DNA from: Limnomonas spitsbergensis | Lineage: Eukaryota; Chlorophyta; Chlorophyceae; Chlamydomonadales | Direction: 5' to 3' | NCBI GenBank assembly: GCA_037349105.1 | Contig: JAYJMM010000050.1 | Span: forward strand, 62,001 to 126,000 | Length of the DNA: 64,000 nucleotides | In this document: positions 10,901 to 19,605 of the stretch, one piece after another | How the letters are laid out: each line of letters starts with the position of its first letter | Position numbering within the stretch: position 1 is the stretch's first letter | Translations under genes and position numbers: made by a program | The notes under the pieces: generated by a model | What the model saw: only the letters and a program-made list of their open reading frames with translations | What the model was told of the DNA's origin: nothing | Databases searched by the model: none

Positions 10901-12365
10901 AGGTTGCGGGGCCCAGGAATAGGTTGCGGGGCCCAGGAATAGGTTACGGGGACCAGGAATAGGTTACGGGGACCAGGAATAGGTTGCGGGGACCAGGAAT
11001 AGGTTACGGGGACCAGGAAAAGGTTGCGGGGACCAGGAATAGGTTGCGGGGACCAGGAATAGGTTACGGGGACCAGGAATAGGTTGTGGGGACCAGGAAT
11101 AGGTTGCGGGGCCCAGGAAAAGGTTGCGGGGACCAGGGCGACATGGGCTGTTAATGAAGTTACACCTCTGGGCCATGCTGAAATGAATGGGCAGTGGGCT
11201 GTGGGCATGTACGACAAGGGCCGTGATCCGCTGGTTGCTGGTCCCGGCACCATCTTTTAAGGTGGAGGGCTCTGTTGCTTCCACAGACTCGCTGGGTCCC
11301 TTGCTATCTGGCATGCTATTCATTTTACAAAGTAAATGCAGCTGCCCAGAGCCTTTTTCGAAAGGGCCCGGTAGAGCGACCCAGGGGGGGACCACCCACC
11401 AAAACCGAACCAGATGCGCATCTGGTGATCAGAGCCCAGGTCCTGTTCATTGCCACTGGACAGACGCCCGCACAGGAAACGTTCATCAATATCTTGTACG
11501 AGCGGCACAGCATCCCTGAGTATGGGAAGGGAAGGTTTGTCTGTGTGTGTCTCAATTGCCAGCCTTGCTTGGCTCTACTGATAGCGTGTCCCAGGCTGAA
11601 ATCAGACCCTGACACCAAGCCACAATGTACTAAAGCTGTTGCTGTTGCTGTAACAGCCTTTTATCCTGTTGCTCCTGTTGCATCTTTATCCCTTGAGGTA
11701 CAACATCCACAAGATGTTTGAGCAGATGTTGCTGTTGCTGTACCTCTTGCTGTAACTGCCTTTTATCCTGTTGCTGCTGTTGCATCTTTATCCCTTTAAG
11801 TACAACACCCACAAGATGTTTGAGAAGCTGGTGCTGGTGCTATACCTCTTGCTGTTGCTTCCTTTTATCATGTTGCCACTGTTGCATCTTTATCCCTTTA
11901 GGTACAACACCCACGAAATGTTTGAGAAGCTCTTTGTGCCCATATGGGCAGCCTCGCAGAAGGGCGGGTGGGACAAGCGGTACACCATTATGTTCAACTC
12001 CCTGGGACAGAGCATACCTGAGAACCTCAAGCTCTTCAGCGCATTCCATTCCAACCAGGCGCCGGTGGGTGTGGCCTGCATGGGCGTATGGCCGTATGGG
12101 TGTGGCTTGTATGGGTGGGTGGGTATAGCTCAGAAGGGAAATAGGGCATACGGGTGTGGCTTATCTGGGCAGGTGGTTGTGGCTAATGGCTCACAAGGGC
12201 AGGTGGGTGTTACTTAGTAGGGCATGCGCGCTTACATATCCTGCTGTCTGGGCATTCTCTGTAACCAGGCTGAGGGCATCCTCCCAGTAGGTTCCCGGTG
12301 GACGGGGCGTCTTCAGGCTACATTTGAGGGGTTGTTTGAGGACTCTGCATGCTACCGCATTGTTG
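7922..12365 (+). CDS. GT61-like protein with N-terminal PAN/Apple domain; 3' part not found
   Basis: Five exons join in phase: 7922-8021, 8380-8628, 9632-9805, 10451-10670 and 11902-12064. A sixth, 12269-12365, is likely (phase 0 in, phase 1 out). The start is the first of two adjacent ATGs at 7922; an in-frame ATG at 7880 is possible. Exon 1 encodes a signal peptide or anchor (LAWISAFILLQFVGAQG). Exon 2 encodes a Cys-rich module with GCDFAGNDL, CTHFTWFDGICYLK and a terminal CGV, the pattern of PAN/Apple domains, which bind protein or carbohydrate. Exons 3-5 align block by block with the complete paralogue: CIDQDRFV, FSNCTV, FVPIWAASQKGGWDKRYTIMFN, split here as FVPIWAA...GWDKRY, and AFHSNQ. 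Exon 6 (FEDSACYRIVG) fits the GT61 Cys strand. I found no equivalent of the HGA.L.N exon before the satellite begins, so the gene is truncated or has a distant exon. Intron 3 is GC-AG. Confidence 0.72.
8629..8724 (+). repeat. Dispersed element of about 90 bp, copy 2, at an intron's 5' end
   Basis: Same element as 3947-4040. Here it begins right at the donor of intron 2 of the PAN-GT61 gene: the splice site GTAAGAAAGAAAGAAAG runs directly into GCTACGCCCTATAAGGGCG, a short hairpin. Confidence 0.6.
9440..9640 (+). repeat. 59-bp tandem repeat carrying serial 3' splice sites
   Basis: Four copies end in CAG|AC.... with exon-like starts at 9455, 9514, 9573 and 9632, a spacing of exactly 59 bp. Each copy includes GAGGAGGGACATGCCTCTCA, a pyrimidine tract and an AG. 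Only the last acceptor (9632) opens the reading frame that matches the GT61 paralogue. Confidence 0.85.
9806..10450 (+). other. GC-AG intron of the PAN-GT61 gene
   Basis: The coding junction that matches the paralogue (VVHG|KADVPS against VMYN|KEDVPW) needs the intron to start at GCAAGT (9806) and end at TTTGTAG (10450). GCAAGT is the normal consensus for GC donors. No GT donor nearby gives the right phase. The intron is AT-rich in its middle and has no coding signal. Confidence 0.75.
10731..11136 (+). repeat. 20-bp intronic minisatellite
   Basis: About 20 copies of GACCAGGAATAGGTTGCGGG and close variants (GCCCAGG.., ..TTACGGG, ..TTGTGGG). It lies in intron 4 (10671-11901) of the PAN-GT61 gene. 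The period is not a multiple of three and the array is not translated in the gene model. Confidence 0.92.
11634..11930 (+). repeat. 102-bp tandem repeat spanning a 3' splice site and exon start
   Basis: Three copies, spaced exactly 102 bp, of a CTGTTGC-rich tract, CATCTTTATCCCTT, an AG, then an exon-like GTACAACA.CCAC. The exon-like starts are 11698, 11800 and 11902. Copies 1 and 2 also repeat the codons for YN.HKMFE but then diverge. Copy 3 continues into the real exon. Confidence 0.88.
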
Positions 12366-13036
12366 GTACCCATCGTCCCCTCACCTGCCTCCCATCCGCA
12401 CCTCAAGAGAGGTGCCAGGGGGCAGATGGACAGGTCGGGACTAGTGGGCACAGGGCAATGCCCAGCTCTGTAAGCCTGCCCAGACCACCTGGAGGCAATG
12501 GAGGGGGGAACAGGGATGAATTTGTATCCAACAAGGGGAGGTGGGTACCAGTGGGAACAGAGCCATGCTCGGTGCTGTAATCTGGCCAAGACACCCTGGA
12601 TCCAATAGAGTTGGGAACAGAGCTTGTTTTTCATTCGTTTAAGGCAAAGGGAGGTGGGTACCAGGGTGGGTACCAGTGGGCAAAAAATAATGCACAGCTC
12701 CTAAAGCTTGCCGGGACCGCCAGAGTAGCCACCTGGATGCAACTATTGCAACATGCCTGTGCAGCCTTAAACCCTGAGATCCTCTCCTACTGAACATAAA
12801 ACAGACCCTCTATGAAAAGTTTAAAACGCACTCAGGTCTGGTCAGGTTACATTTCATCCCACCTGCAGGAGGCACATTCCCCACGCTGCCCCCCGAAGGC
12901 CGATCAGATCTCATCAAATAGAATCAAATGGAACCATGCCTCACCTGCATCAGGCACCTTCCGTATGCTGCCCAACACGGCAACACGCAAGCCTCGCGCA
13001 AGGCGGAGTAAATCAAATCAATTCATATCATAGCAA
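12366..13036. other. 3' flank or intron with degenerate repeats
   Basis: There are about three diverged copies of a unit of roughly 125 bp with GGTGGGTACCAGTGGG...CACAG...CTGTAA...CACCTGGA.GCAA between 12,400 and 12,760. No further GT61 exon was recognised. The right end overlaps the donor-bearing repeats of the minus-strand gene. Confidence 0.5.
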
Positions 13037-13079
13037 ACCATGCCTCACCTGCATCAGCCACCTTCCGTATGCTGCCGAG
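12857..13079 (-). repeat. Tandem repeat carrying serial 5' splice sites (minus strand)
   Basis: Read on the minus strand, GGCAGCATACGGAAGGTG, then CTGATGCAG|GTGAGG, occurs at 13,079 and again 102 bp downstream (12,977). A third, diverged copy with CTCCTGCAG|GTGGGA lies at about 12,891-12,857. Each copy has a donor-like site. Confidence 0.75.
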
Positions 13080-13868
13080 AACGTGGGCCTCCCACAATGG
13101 TGCCTGCGTCTCATCCGCAACACAGACCTGCTGAGCTACGGCCAGAACCACCGCCATTGGTAGATCTACCGGATCTGCGCCCAGCCATGGATCCAGATCC
13201 CAGGATCCAGGATCTGGATCCGAAGATCCCAGGCATGCCGCCAGGCGCTGGCTCAACGTCGCCCACGCTGCGTGCGAAGCCATGCCCCCCAAGGCGGCAG
13301 CAGCCACCAGGAGCTGGCTGGCAGGGCTGGCAGCTGTGCACGCCGCCGCTGCTGGCCGGGCGCAGCGCCGGGTCCCTCTCCGAACGCATCCTCCTCCAGG
13401 ACCGCCTAAATGGCTCCTCTTGGCAAGCGCCTGCCCCTGCACGTCCACATCATCATCCTCATCCTGGGGCCTGTTGCCTGCGGCTGCCAGGTGGTGTTGT
13501 CCCTCCGCAGGGTATGCTGACAGCCACTGCATTGACCGAAAGCAGAGCCCAACCAGCAGCGCGGGGCCCAGGGCCGACAGCGCATGAGGGGCGAGCACAG
13601 ATACGGCACGGGCCACGAGTCTGGGCGGGCATGGGGGCTGCGGCGACTGGGGCGGGGCTTCGGGCGGGTAAGAGGGCTGCTGCTGTGGTGACGGCTGGAA
13701 AGAGGGCGAGCAAGGGGGCTGCCATGGCGGCGGCTGCGGGGGAGCGGGCGGGTGATGAACGGGGTGCGGGGTTGCCGCCACGGAGAAGAATGCACTCTGG
13801 ATGTGATTCAGCATCCATCTGCAAGTATGTAGTTCAATATGTGCAGCGAGAGTGTGAGGGCTATACAT
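13049..13868 (-). CDS. Hypothetical protein exon, proline-rich then helical
   Basis: A long open frame on the minus strand from an ATG at 13,868 to a good donor (GATGCAG|GTGAGG) at 13,049, about 273 codons. It has a Pro/Gln-rich segment (residues about 35-85), then Ala/Leu-rich helical sequence and a final block AQQVCVADETQAPLWEAHVL. I do not recognise the family. The frame is GC-rich and several other frames are open too, so length alone is weak evidence. The clean donor at the point where the frame loses its protein-like character supports it. Downstream exons were not found; the region below 12,860 is repetitive. Confidence 0.35.
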
Positions 13869-13961
13869 TTTGGTCCGGAGAGGAAGTTGAGCAGTGTTTT
13901 TTTTCGTTTTCTGCTATTAAATGTTTGTAGCCTAAAGTGTGAATAAAGTGTGACCACGCCA

Positions 13962-14046
13962 GCACCGCGGCGAAGCCGCGGTGCGGGGGGTGCGCTGGGG
14001 GTCCGGGGGGCCCCCCCCGGTGGGGGTCCGGGGGCGAAGCCCCCGG
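13962..14046. repeat. Two GC hairpins with GAA loops
   Basis: 13,962-13,984 is a perfect 10-bp stem (GCACCGCGGC-GAA-GCCGCGGTGC). 14,028-14,046 is a perfect 8-bp stem (CCGGGGGC-GAA-GCCCCCGG). Between them lies GGGGGTCCGGGGG in two direct copies. The arrangement looks like a small mobile or expanding GC cluster. Confidence 0.7.
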
Positions 14047-14427
14047 AGCTCAGAGACATCATGTGGCGCATTTATGAAATTCTTCTCTGGAAATGCTTAT
14101 AATATGGCCGATTGGCCCAGTCAGTTGCCCTCACTCAGTCAGTCAGTTGATACGTATACACTATCCAATCACTAAGTTAGAAGTGTTTCTGTGTGCCGCT
14201 GCCCTTCCCGGGGTTGTTCCCTGTGTTGCGGCCGACGCCTGCTCGGCTGGATCGTCCAGCATGTCGCAGGGCATGAGGAGAGTTGCTGCCTGCTGCCGGT
14301 GCCGCTGCTGCGGTTGCCTCCCTTTGCGCAGCAGCTGCTTCATCTGCTGCCTCCTCTGGCGCTGCAGCTGCCTCCCTTGGCACTGCACACAGCTGCCGCC
14401 GACGGCCCTGCTGTTGCCCCCTCTGTT
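14047..14427. other. Left flank of the satellite array
   Basis: About 380 bp of unique sequence, including a CTG/CTGC-rich stretch (14,180-14,420) that is open in several frames, reading Gln-rich or Ala-rich on the minus strand. There is no splice-consistent or motif support for a gene. The array starts abruptly at GCGCTGATCAC. Confidence 0.5.
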
Positions 14428-14915
14428 GCGCTGATCACAATAAGCTGCGGTGATGCGGTATGGCCATGTGTTATTAATTTACACAAGTTCATTGGGCTGA
14501 ACAGCCAGGCCACTGCAGCATGGGGCGCACTAGCTCGTGCTAGTGACAAGGAGCATAGACATGAACTGAATGAAGAGAGAGTGAGCGCCGACTGCAAATA
14601 AATTGCAGTGATGCGGCCGGGCTATGCGTTATTGATTTACTCGGGTTCATCGGGCAGAAAAGCCAACAACTCTGCAATATGGAGCACACTAGCTCAGGCC
14701 ATTAGGCAGCAAGCCTAGACAGGAAGTGAAGGACGGAATAGGGGGTGCTGACTGCAATAAGTTGCGGTGATGCGGTCGAGCCATGTGTTATTAATTCATC
14801 CAGGTTCATCGAGCTGAACAACCAAGACATCTGCAACATGGAGCACCCTAGCTCAAACCGGTGGGCACCAAGCCTAGACAAGAAGTGGAGGAAGAGAGAG
14901 GGGTCGCTGACCGCA

Positions 14916-15058
14916 ACCCTCCACCGCTTGCAGAGGCATGTAGGGGTATGCACCTTCCACCACTTGCATGTGCATGTGGGGGACGCACCCTCCACCACAT
15001 GCATGTGCGTGTATGGGTACGCACCCTCCAATGCTTGCAAAGGCATGTAGGGGTATGC
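14916..15058 (+). repeat. Satellite module: 36-bp minisatellite, four copies per unit
   Basis: Copies start ACC.TCCACC.CTTGCA or ACCCTCCA and end GGGTA.GC, four in a row in this unit and at the same place in every unit. The unit starting at 52,117 has only two, which accounts for its loss of 72 bp. Confidence 0.9.
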
Positions 15059-15062
15059 ATAC

Positions 15063-15355
15063 CTGAGTGGTCTACTAGTAGCCATCAGCCATTCCGAATC
15101 TGGAACTGCTGGCCTGCAGCTACAGCGAGCATGCACACCAGCATGGAGCTGCTGGCGAGTGGTGAGCTTCCATGCCAAAATATAAAATTATAGATGCTAG
15201 CCAGCTTAGTGAACAGCCTGCACCATCTGGCGAGCTTGCGCACTAGCGTGAAGCTTCTGGCCATCTTGCACACCAGCTATCAGCATGAAGTTGGTGGTCA
15301 GCTTGCGCACCGGCGTGCGTGGAGCTGAGGGACAACTTGCACACCAGCATGGAGC
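15063..15355 (+). repeat. Satellite module: 30-bp degenerate minisatellite (CAGCTTGCGCACC-type)
   Basis: Repeats of the form AGC.TG.AGCTTCTGGCCA, then TCTTGCACACC, about 30 bp. One frame gives a 10-residue pattern such as [10 protein letters not shown]. The same module occurs at 17,678-17,973 inside the insertion, followed there by four cleaner 30-bp copies. Confidence 0.8.
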
Positions 15356-16077
15356 CCTCTCCATTACCCTCTCTCGTGCCCTCCCCCGAGCCCTCCCCAG
15401 TACCCTCTCCCGTGCCCTCTCCAGTGCCATCCCCTGTGCCCTCCCCCAAGCCCTCTCATGTGCCCTCCCCTGAACCCTCTCCTGTAACCTATCATGTGCC
15501 CTCCCCCGTGCTCTCTCCAGTGCCATCCTCCGTGCCCTCCCCCGAGCCCTCTCCAGTTCCCTCTCCAGTGCCCTCCCCCGAGCCCTCCCCAGTACCCTGT
15601 CCCGTGCCCTCTCCAGTGCCATTCCCCGTGCCCTCCCTCGAGCCCTCCCCTGTACCCTCCCCCGTTCCCTCTTCCGAGCCCTCTCCAGTACCCTCTCCAG
15701 TGCCCTCCCCCGAGCCCTCTCCAGTTCCCTCTCCTGTGCCCTCCCCCAAGCCCTCTCCAGTAACCTCCCCCGAGCCCTCCCCCGAGCCCTCCCCTGTACC
15801 CTCCCCCCATGCCCTCCCCCGAGCCCTCTCATGTGCCCTCCCCCAAGACCTCTCCATAACCCTCCCCCGAGCCCTCATCAGAACCCTCCCCCGAGCCTTC
15901 TCTAGTGCCCTCCCCCGTGCCCTCCCCCGAGCCCTCTCCAGTACCCTCACACAAGCCCTCTTCAGTGCCCTCTCCCGAGCCCTCTCCAGTGCCCTCCCCC
16001 TAGACCTCTCCCGAGTTCACCCCGAGCCCTCTCCAGTACCCTCTCCAGTGTCATCCGACTCTCCGACTCCATCGCTT
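15356..16077 (+). repeat. Satellite module: C-rich minisatellite readable as [10 protein letters not shown]
   Basis: About 0.7 kb of CCCTCTCCAGTGCCCTCC and CCCGAGCCCTCT variants, with a 6/12/18-bp period. In each unit a + frame opening at [15 protein letters not shown] runs about 230-260 codons as [18 protein letters not shown], like the (SP)n stretches of algal hydroxyproline-rich wall proteins. Length changes in the C-run near the middle (6 to 10 C before ATG) switch the frame between copies, so the second half reads ALPRALS in most units and PSPEPS in others. There is no signal peptide, splice context or partner domain, so I treat the module as noncoding repeat. The opposite strand is strongly G-run rich. 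Confidence 0.85.
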
Positions 16078-16260
16078 TAGTGTAGAATGCCTTGTTACGC
16101 ACATATATTTTTCATTTTTCAAAAGGGACATCCTTCATGCAGACGCAGCTACAGACTCAACATGAACATCCGCAATATCATTTGTTTAATGATATACTTT
16201 CAAAGTAATGCATGATATTGTGATTGATGTAAATGGGTTTGTGAGAGGGGGTGTTGATTG
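16078..16260 (+). other. Satellite module: AT-rich spacer
   Basis: The only non-repetitive part of the unit. It has ACATATATTTTTCATTTTTC, AATGATATACTTTCAAAG and TGATATTGTGATTGATG, and recurs in every unit with very few substitutions. No promoter or origin motif can be assigned. Confidence 0.7.
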
Positions 16261-17010
16261 AAGTAACTTGCAGTCATGCATGCGGTCAGACCATGGGTTC
16301 TTAATTTACTCAGTTTCATCGGGCCGAACAGCCAAGAACTCTGCTGCATGGAGCACACTAGCTCAAACTGTGGGCACCAAGCCTATACAGGAGGTGAAGA
16401 GAGAGGGGGCGCTGACCACAATAATGTGCGGTAATGCAGTCGTACCATGACCTATTAATTTATTCAGCTACATCTGGTAGAACAGATGAGAACCATGTAA
16501 CATGGTTGGCACAAGCTCGGGGCAGTAACTGCAAGCCTAGACATGAAGTGAAGGAAGAGATAGCGTGCGTCGACCACCATAAGCTGCGATGTTGCGGATT
16601 CATAATATATTTATGGACATCGGGCTGAACAGTCAAGAACTCCGGAACATGGAGCACAAAAGCCGGGATAGTGACAGCAAGCCTATGCAGGAAGTGAAGG
16701 AAGAGAGAGTGAGCGCTGATCACAATAAGCTGCGGTGATGCGGTATGGCCATGTGTTATTAATTTACACAAGTTCATTGGGCTGAACAGCCAGGCCACTG
16801 CAGCATGGGGCGCACTAGCTCGTGCTAGTGACAAGGAGCATAGACATGAACTGAATGAAGAGAGAGTGAGCGCCGACTGCAAAAAAATTGCAGTGATGCG
16901 GCCGGGCTATGCGTTATTGATTTACTCGGGTTCATCGGGCAGAAAAGCCAACAACTCTGCAATATGGAGCACACTAGCTCAGGCCATTAGGCAGCAAGCC
17001 TAGACAGGAA
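16261..17010 (+). repeat. Satellite module: tandem monomers of about 155 bp
   Basis: Five diverged monomers in this stretch and one more after the unit start. Each has (C)CATG.GTTATTAATTTA, CAGGTTCATCGGGCTGAACA, GCCAAGAACTCTGCAACATG, GAGCACACTAGCTCA and GCAAGCCTAGACAGGAAGTG in order. The marker positions 16292, 16446, 16594, 16750 and 16907 give spacings of about 148-157 bp. Monomers within a unit differ a lot, while the same monomer in different units is nearly identical, the hallmark of higher-order repeat structure. Confidence 0.88.
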
Positions 17011-17029
17011 CGTCGGTAAGTTTCCGACG
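17011..17029 (+). repeat. Left terminal inverted repeat of the insertion
   Basis: CGTCGGTAAGTTTCCGACG. The first 14 bases match the inverted right end at 13 positions. The end is also internally palindromic (CGTCGG...CCGACG). It is followed directly by CTTGAATGGGTCGTTTGAA. Confidence 0.75.
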
Positions 17030-17345
17030 CTTGAATGGGTCGTTTGAATCAAGATGGGGGAAACGGGTCGTTTGAACTGGCGATTTTGCGTGATTGAATC
17101 AAGCGTGTCCCCACCCCCTGCATTGTCGCCCCAGCATCCGTGCCGTCGTCCCGCTGGCGTCAGTGTTTGCTGTAGAATTGCGCACGCATTCCGGCACGCT
17201 TGCCTGCTTGAAAGATATCCGCTGCAGGACCGAGTCCGCTTGCTCGTCCGTCCGGCTACAGTTGCAGAAATATGTTCCCTTGCCCGTCCTTCAGTCTGTT
17301 GCATATGAGTACCGTTAACTGCACTTCTTTGTCCGCCTGATGCAG

Positions 17346-17437
17346 ACACACCCTGGCAATACTAATAAGCATGTCTTCTATGAGTTCCCTGTTGAAGGAA
17401 TTCGATCATCGAGATGTTACCACAACGACCAGACAGG
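17346..17437 (+). other. Candidate exon inside the insertion
   Basis: Between an acceptor (GCCTGATGCAG) and a donor (ACAGG|GTATGA) a frame reads HPGNTNKHVFYEFPVEG and then RCYHNDQ. It looks like protein rather than repeat, but I do not recognise it. It may belong with the exon at 19,706; the phase was not proven because the stretch between is repetitive. Confidence 0.3.
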
Positions 17438-17677
17438 GTATGAACACGTACTTGCGTTTTAAGTAGTACTACTGATAGCTGAGGACTAGCCAGGGTGCCC
17501 GGTGGTACTAGCTAGTCGTTTGCCTTTCCTGTCCCTGCGTGCTTGCCTTTTCTCAGCTGACAACGAGAGTTTCTTGTACACCTGGGCTGTTGTTGGGCCG
17601 ACTGCATTCTCCTAAAACTTCGTGTACTCTTCCTGCTTGGCATGCGGCTTGTCTACTGCTTGATTCTTTCACCTTTA

Positions 17678-17973
17678 CTGAGTGGTCTACTAGTAGCCAT
17701 CAGCCATTCCGAATCTGGAGCTGCTGGCATGCAGCTACAGGGAGCATGCATACCAGCATCATGGAGCTGCTGGTGAGTGGTGAGCTTCCATGCCAACATA
17801 TAAAATTATAGATGCTAGCCAGCTTGATGAACAGCCTGCAACATCTGGCTAGCTTGCGCACTAGCGTGAAGCTTCTGGCCATCTTGCACACCAGCTATCA
17901 GCATGAAGTTGGTGGTCAGCTTGCGCACCGGCGTGCGTGGTGTTGAGGGACAACTTGCACACCAGCATGGAGC
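17678..17973 (+). repeat. Copy of the satellite's 30-bp module inside the insertion
   Basis: Aligns end to end with 15,063-15,355 of the array at roughly 90% or better by eye, with a few substitutions and short indels (for example CATCATGG against CATGG). After 17,973 it continues as four cleaner 30-bp repeats (AGCATGGAGCTG.TG.CCAG) to about 18,085 rather than the C-rich block. Confidence 0.9.
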
Positions 17974-18149
17974 TGTTGACCAGCTGGCAAACGAGCATGG
18001 AGCTGATGGCCAGCTGGCCCACCAGCATGTGGTTCATGGCCAGCTTGCGCACTAGCATGGGGCGGTTGGCTAGCTTGCGCACCGCTGCTGCTACCCAGTT
18101 GCTCGCTGAGGTGCGTGCTGCTTGTTAGGTGACCAGCCGTGGACCGCAT

Positions 18150-18850
18150 AATACTAGTAGCAGTGAACGGCCGCTGCTACCCTGAGCACAGGTAGCCGCT
18201 TGAACAACCGACCGCATGCCTCTCTTGTTTTCCCCTCTATCTATCAAGGGGGTGCAATGATTGTACAGCTGTTGCTCACATGCACAACCATGAGCTTGTA
18301 TTATATTGGCTGCATTAAACCGGTGACAGTGAGCGGCTGCTTCTCCCTAGACCTGCGCTTATCTGCCTGCATGGGCAAATGAGAGTAGGCTGGTATTGTT
18401 TCCCCCCCTAAAAGGAAGGTGCATGACCGGTCCAGCTGTTGTCCACGTGCGCAACCATAAACATGCAATAAACAGGCTGCATGTAACTGGTAGCAGTGAG
18501 CGGCCCCTGCCATCCGGGTCCGCGCTTAGGTGTGTGTTGCTTAGGCGACCGTCCTTTGGCCAGTCTTGTCCTGCTCTCTGTCAAAAAAATGTCGCGACGG
18601 TTCAAGTGTTGGCCACATGCGCATCCATGAGCGTGCATTATATTGGCTGCATGAAACAAGTAGCAGTGAGCGGCCGCTGCTACACTGGTCCGCGCTTAGG
18701 TGCGTGCTACTAAGGCGACCAACAAGCAGTATGGGCCGGTCTTGTTTATGCTCCCCATCATGAGGGCGCAGTACCAGTACTGCAGTACAGCTACTGGCCG
18801 CATGCGCAACCATGAACGTGCATTATCCTGGTTGCATGATACCGGTCGTA
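18150..18850 (+). repeat. Tandem repeat of about 168 bp, four copies
   Basis: The marker AGCAGTGAGCGGC recurs at about 18159, 18324, 18492 and 18661. Each copy also has CTTGTTTT or CTTGTCCTGC, CA.CCATGA.C.TG, ATTATATTGGCTGCAT and CCGCGCTTAGGTG. It is noncoding. Confidence 0.8.
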
Positions 18851-19605
18851 GCTCCTTCCCCCTGTCCCAGCTCCTGCCCCTTGTCTTAGCTCCTGCCTTC
18901 AGTCCCATCTCCTCCCCCCTGTCCCTGCTCTTGTCCCCTGTCCCTGCTCCTGTCCCCTGTCCTTGCTCCTGCCCCCTGTCCCTGCTCCTGTCCCCTGTCC
19001 CTGCTCATTTCCCCTGTCCCTGCTCCTGCCCCCTGTCCCTGCTCCTGCCCCATGTCCCTGCTCCTATCCCCTGTCCCTGCTCATGCCCCATGTCCCTGCT
19101 CATGCCCCATGTCCCTGCTCATGCCCCCTGTCCCTGCTCATGTCCCTGTCCATGCTCCTGCCCCTTGTCTCTGCTCCTGTCCCATGTCCCTGCTCCTGCC
19201 CCCTTTCCATGCTCCTGCCCCCTGTCCCTGCTACTGCACCCTGTCCCAGCTCCTGCCCCCTGTCTCTGCTCCTGTAGCATGTCCCTGCTCCTGCCCCCTG
19301 TCTCTGCTCCTGTCCCCTGTCCCAGCTTCTGTCCCATGTCCCAGCTTCTGTCCCCTGTCCCTGCTCCTATCCCTGCTCCTGTCCCCTGCTCCTGTCCCCT
19401 GCCCCTGCTTCTGTCCTCTGCTTCTGTCCCTTGCTTCTGTCCCTTGCTCCTGTCCCCTGTCCCCTGCTCTTGTCCATGCCCCTATCCCTGCCCATGCCCT
19501 CTGTCCCTGCTCATGTCCCCTGTCCATGTCCTTGTCCCCTGTCAATCTGTCATGCACCTGTCCCCTGTCCCTCTTCCTGTCCCCTGCCCGTGCTTTCGAC
19601 CCATA
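18851..19605 (+). repeat. 18-bp minisatellite (TGCTCCTGCCCCCTGTCC)
   Basis: About 40 copies with small variants. The strand is almost pure C/T with few A. It is open in all three + frames as CPCSCPLSLLL-type peptides, the expected artefact of an 18-bp period. Confidence 0.93.

Noticed and set aside
13040..13930. 296-codon + strand ORF over the hypothetical minus-strand gene
   Set aside because: GC-rich shadow frame. It starts inside the repeated donor sequence and reads as low-complexity Ala/Pro/Gly without any motif.
14161..14388. Gln-rich minus-strand ORF left of the array
   Set aside because: Produced by a CTG/CTGC-rich tract; both strands and several frames are open. No support beyond composition.
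14702..15178. 158-codon minus-strand ORF (MAWKLTTRQQ...) present in nearly every satellite unit
   Set aside because: Conserved only because the DNA unit is conserved. It runs across the monomer and the 36-bp minisatellite, other frames are equally open, and it has no domain or splice context.
15206..15832. Arg/Glu-rich minus-strand ORF ([11 protein letters not shown]) in each unit
   Set aside because: This is the complement of the PSP-type minisatellite. A 6-bp-based repeat is open in all frames.
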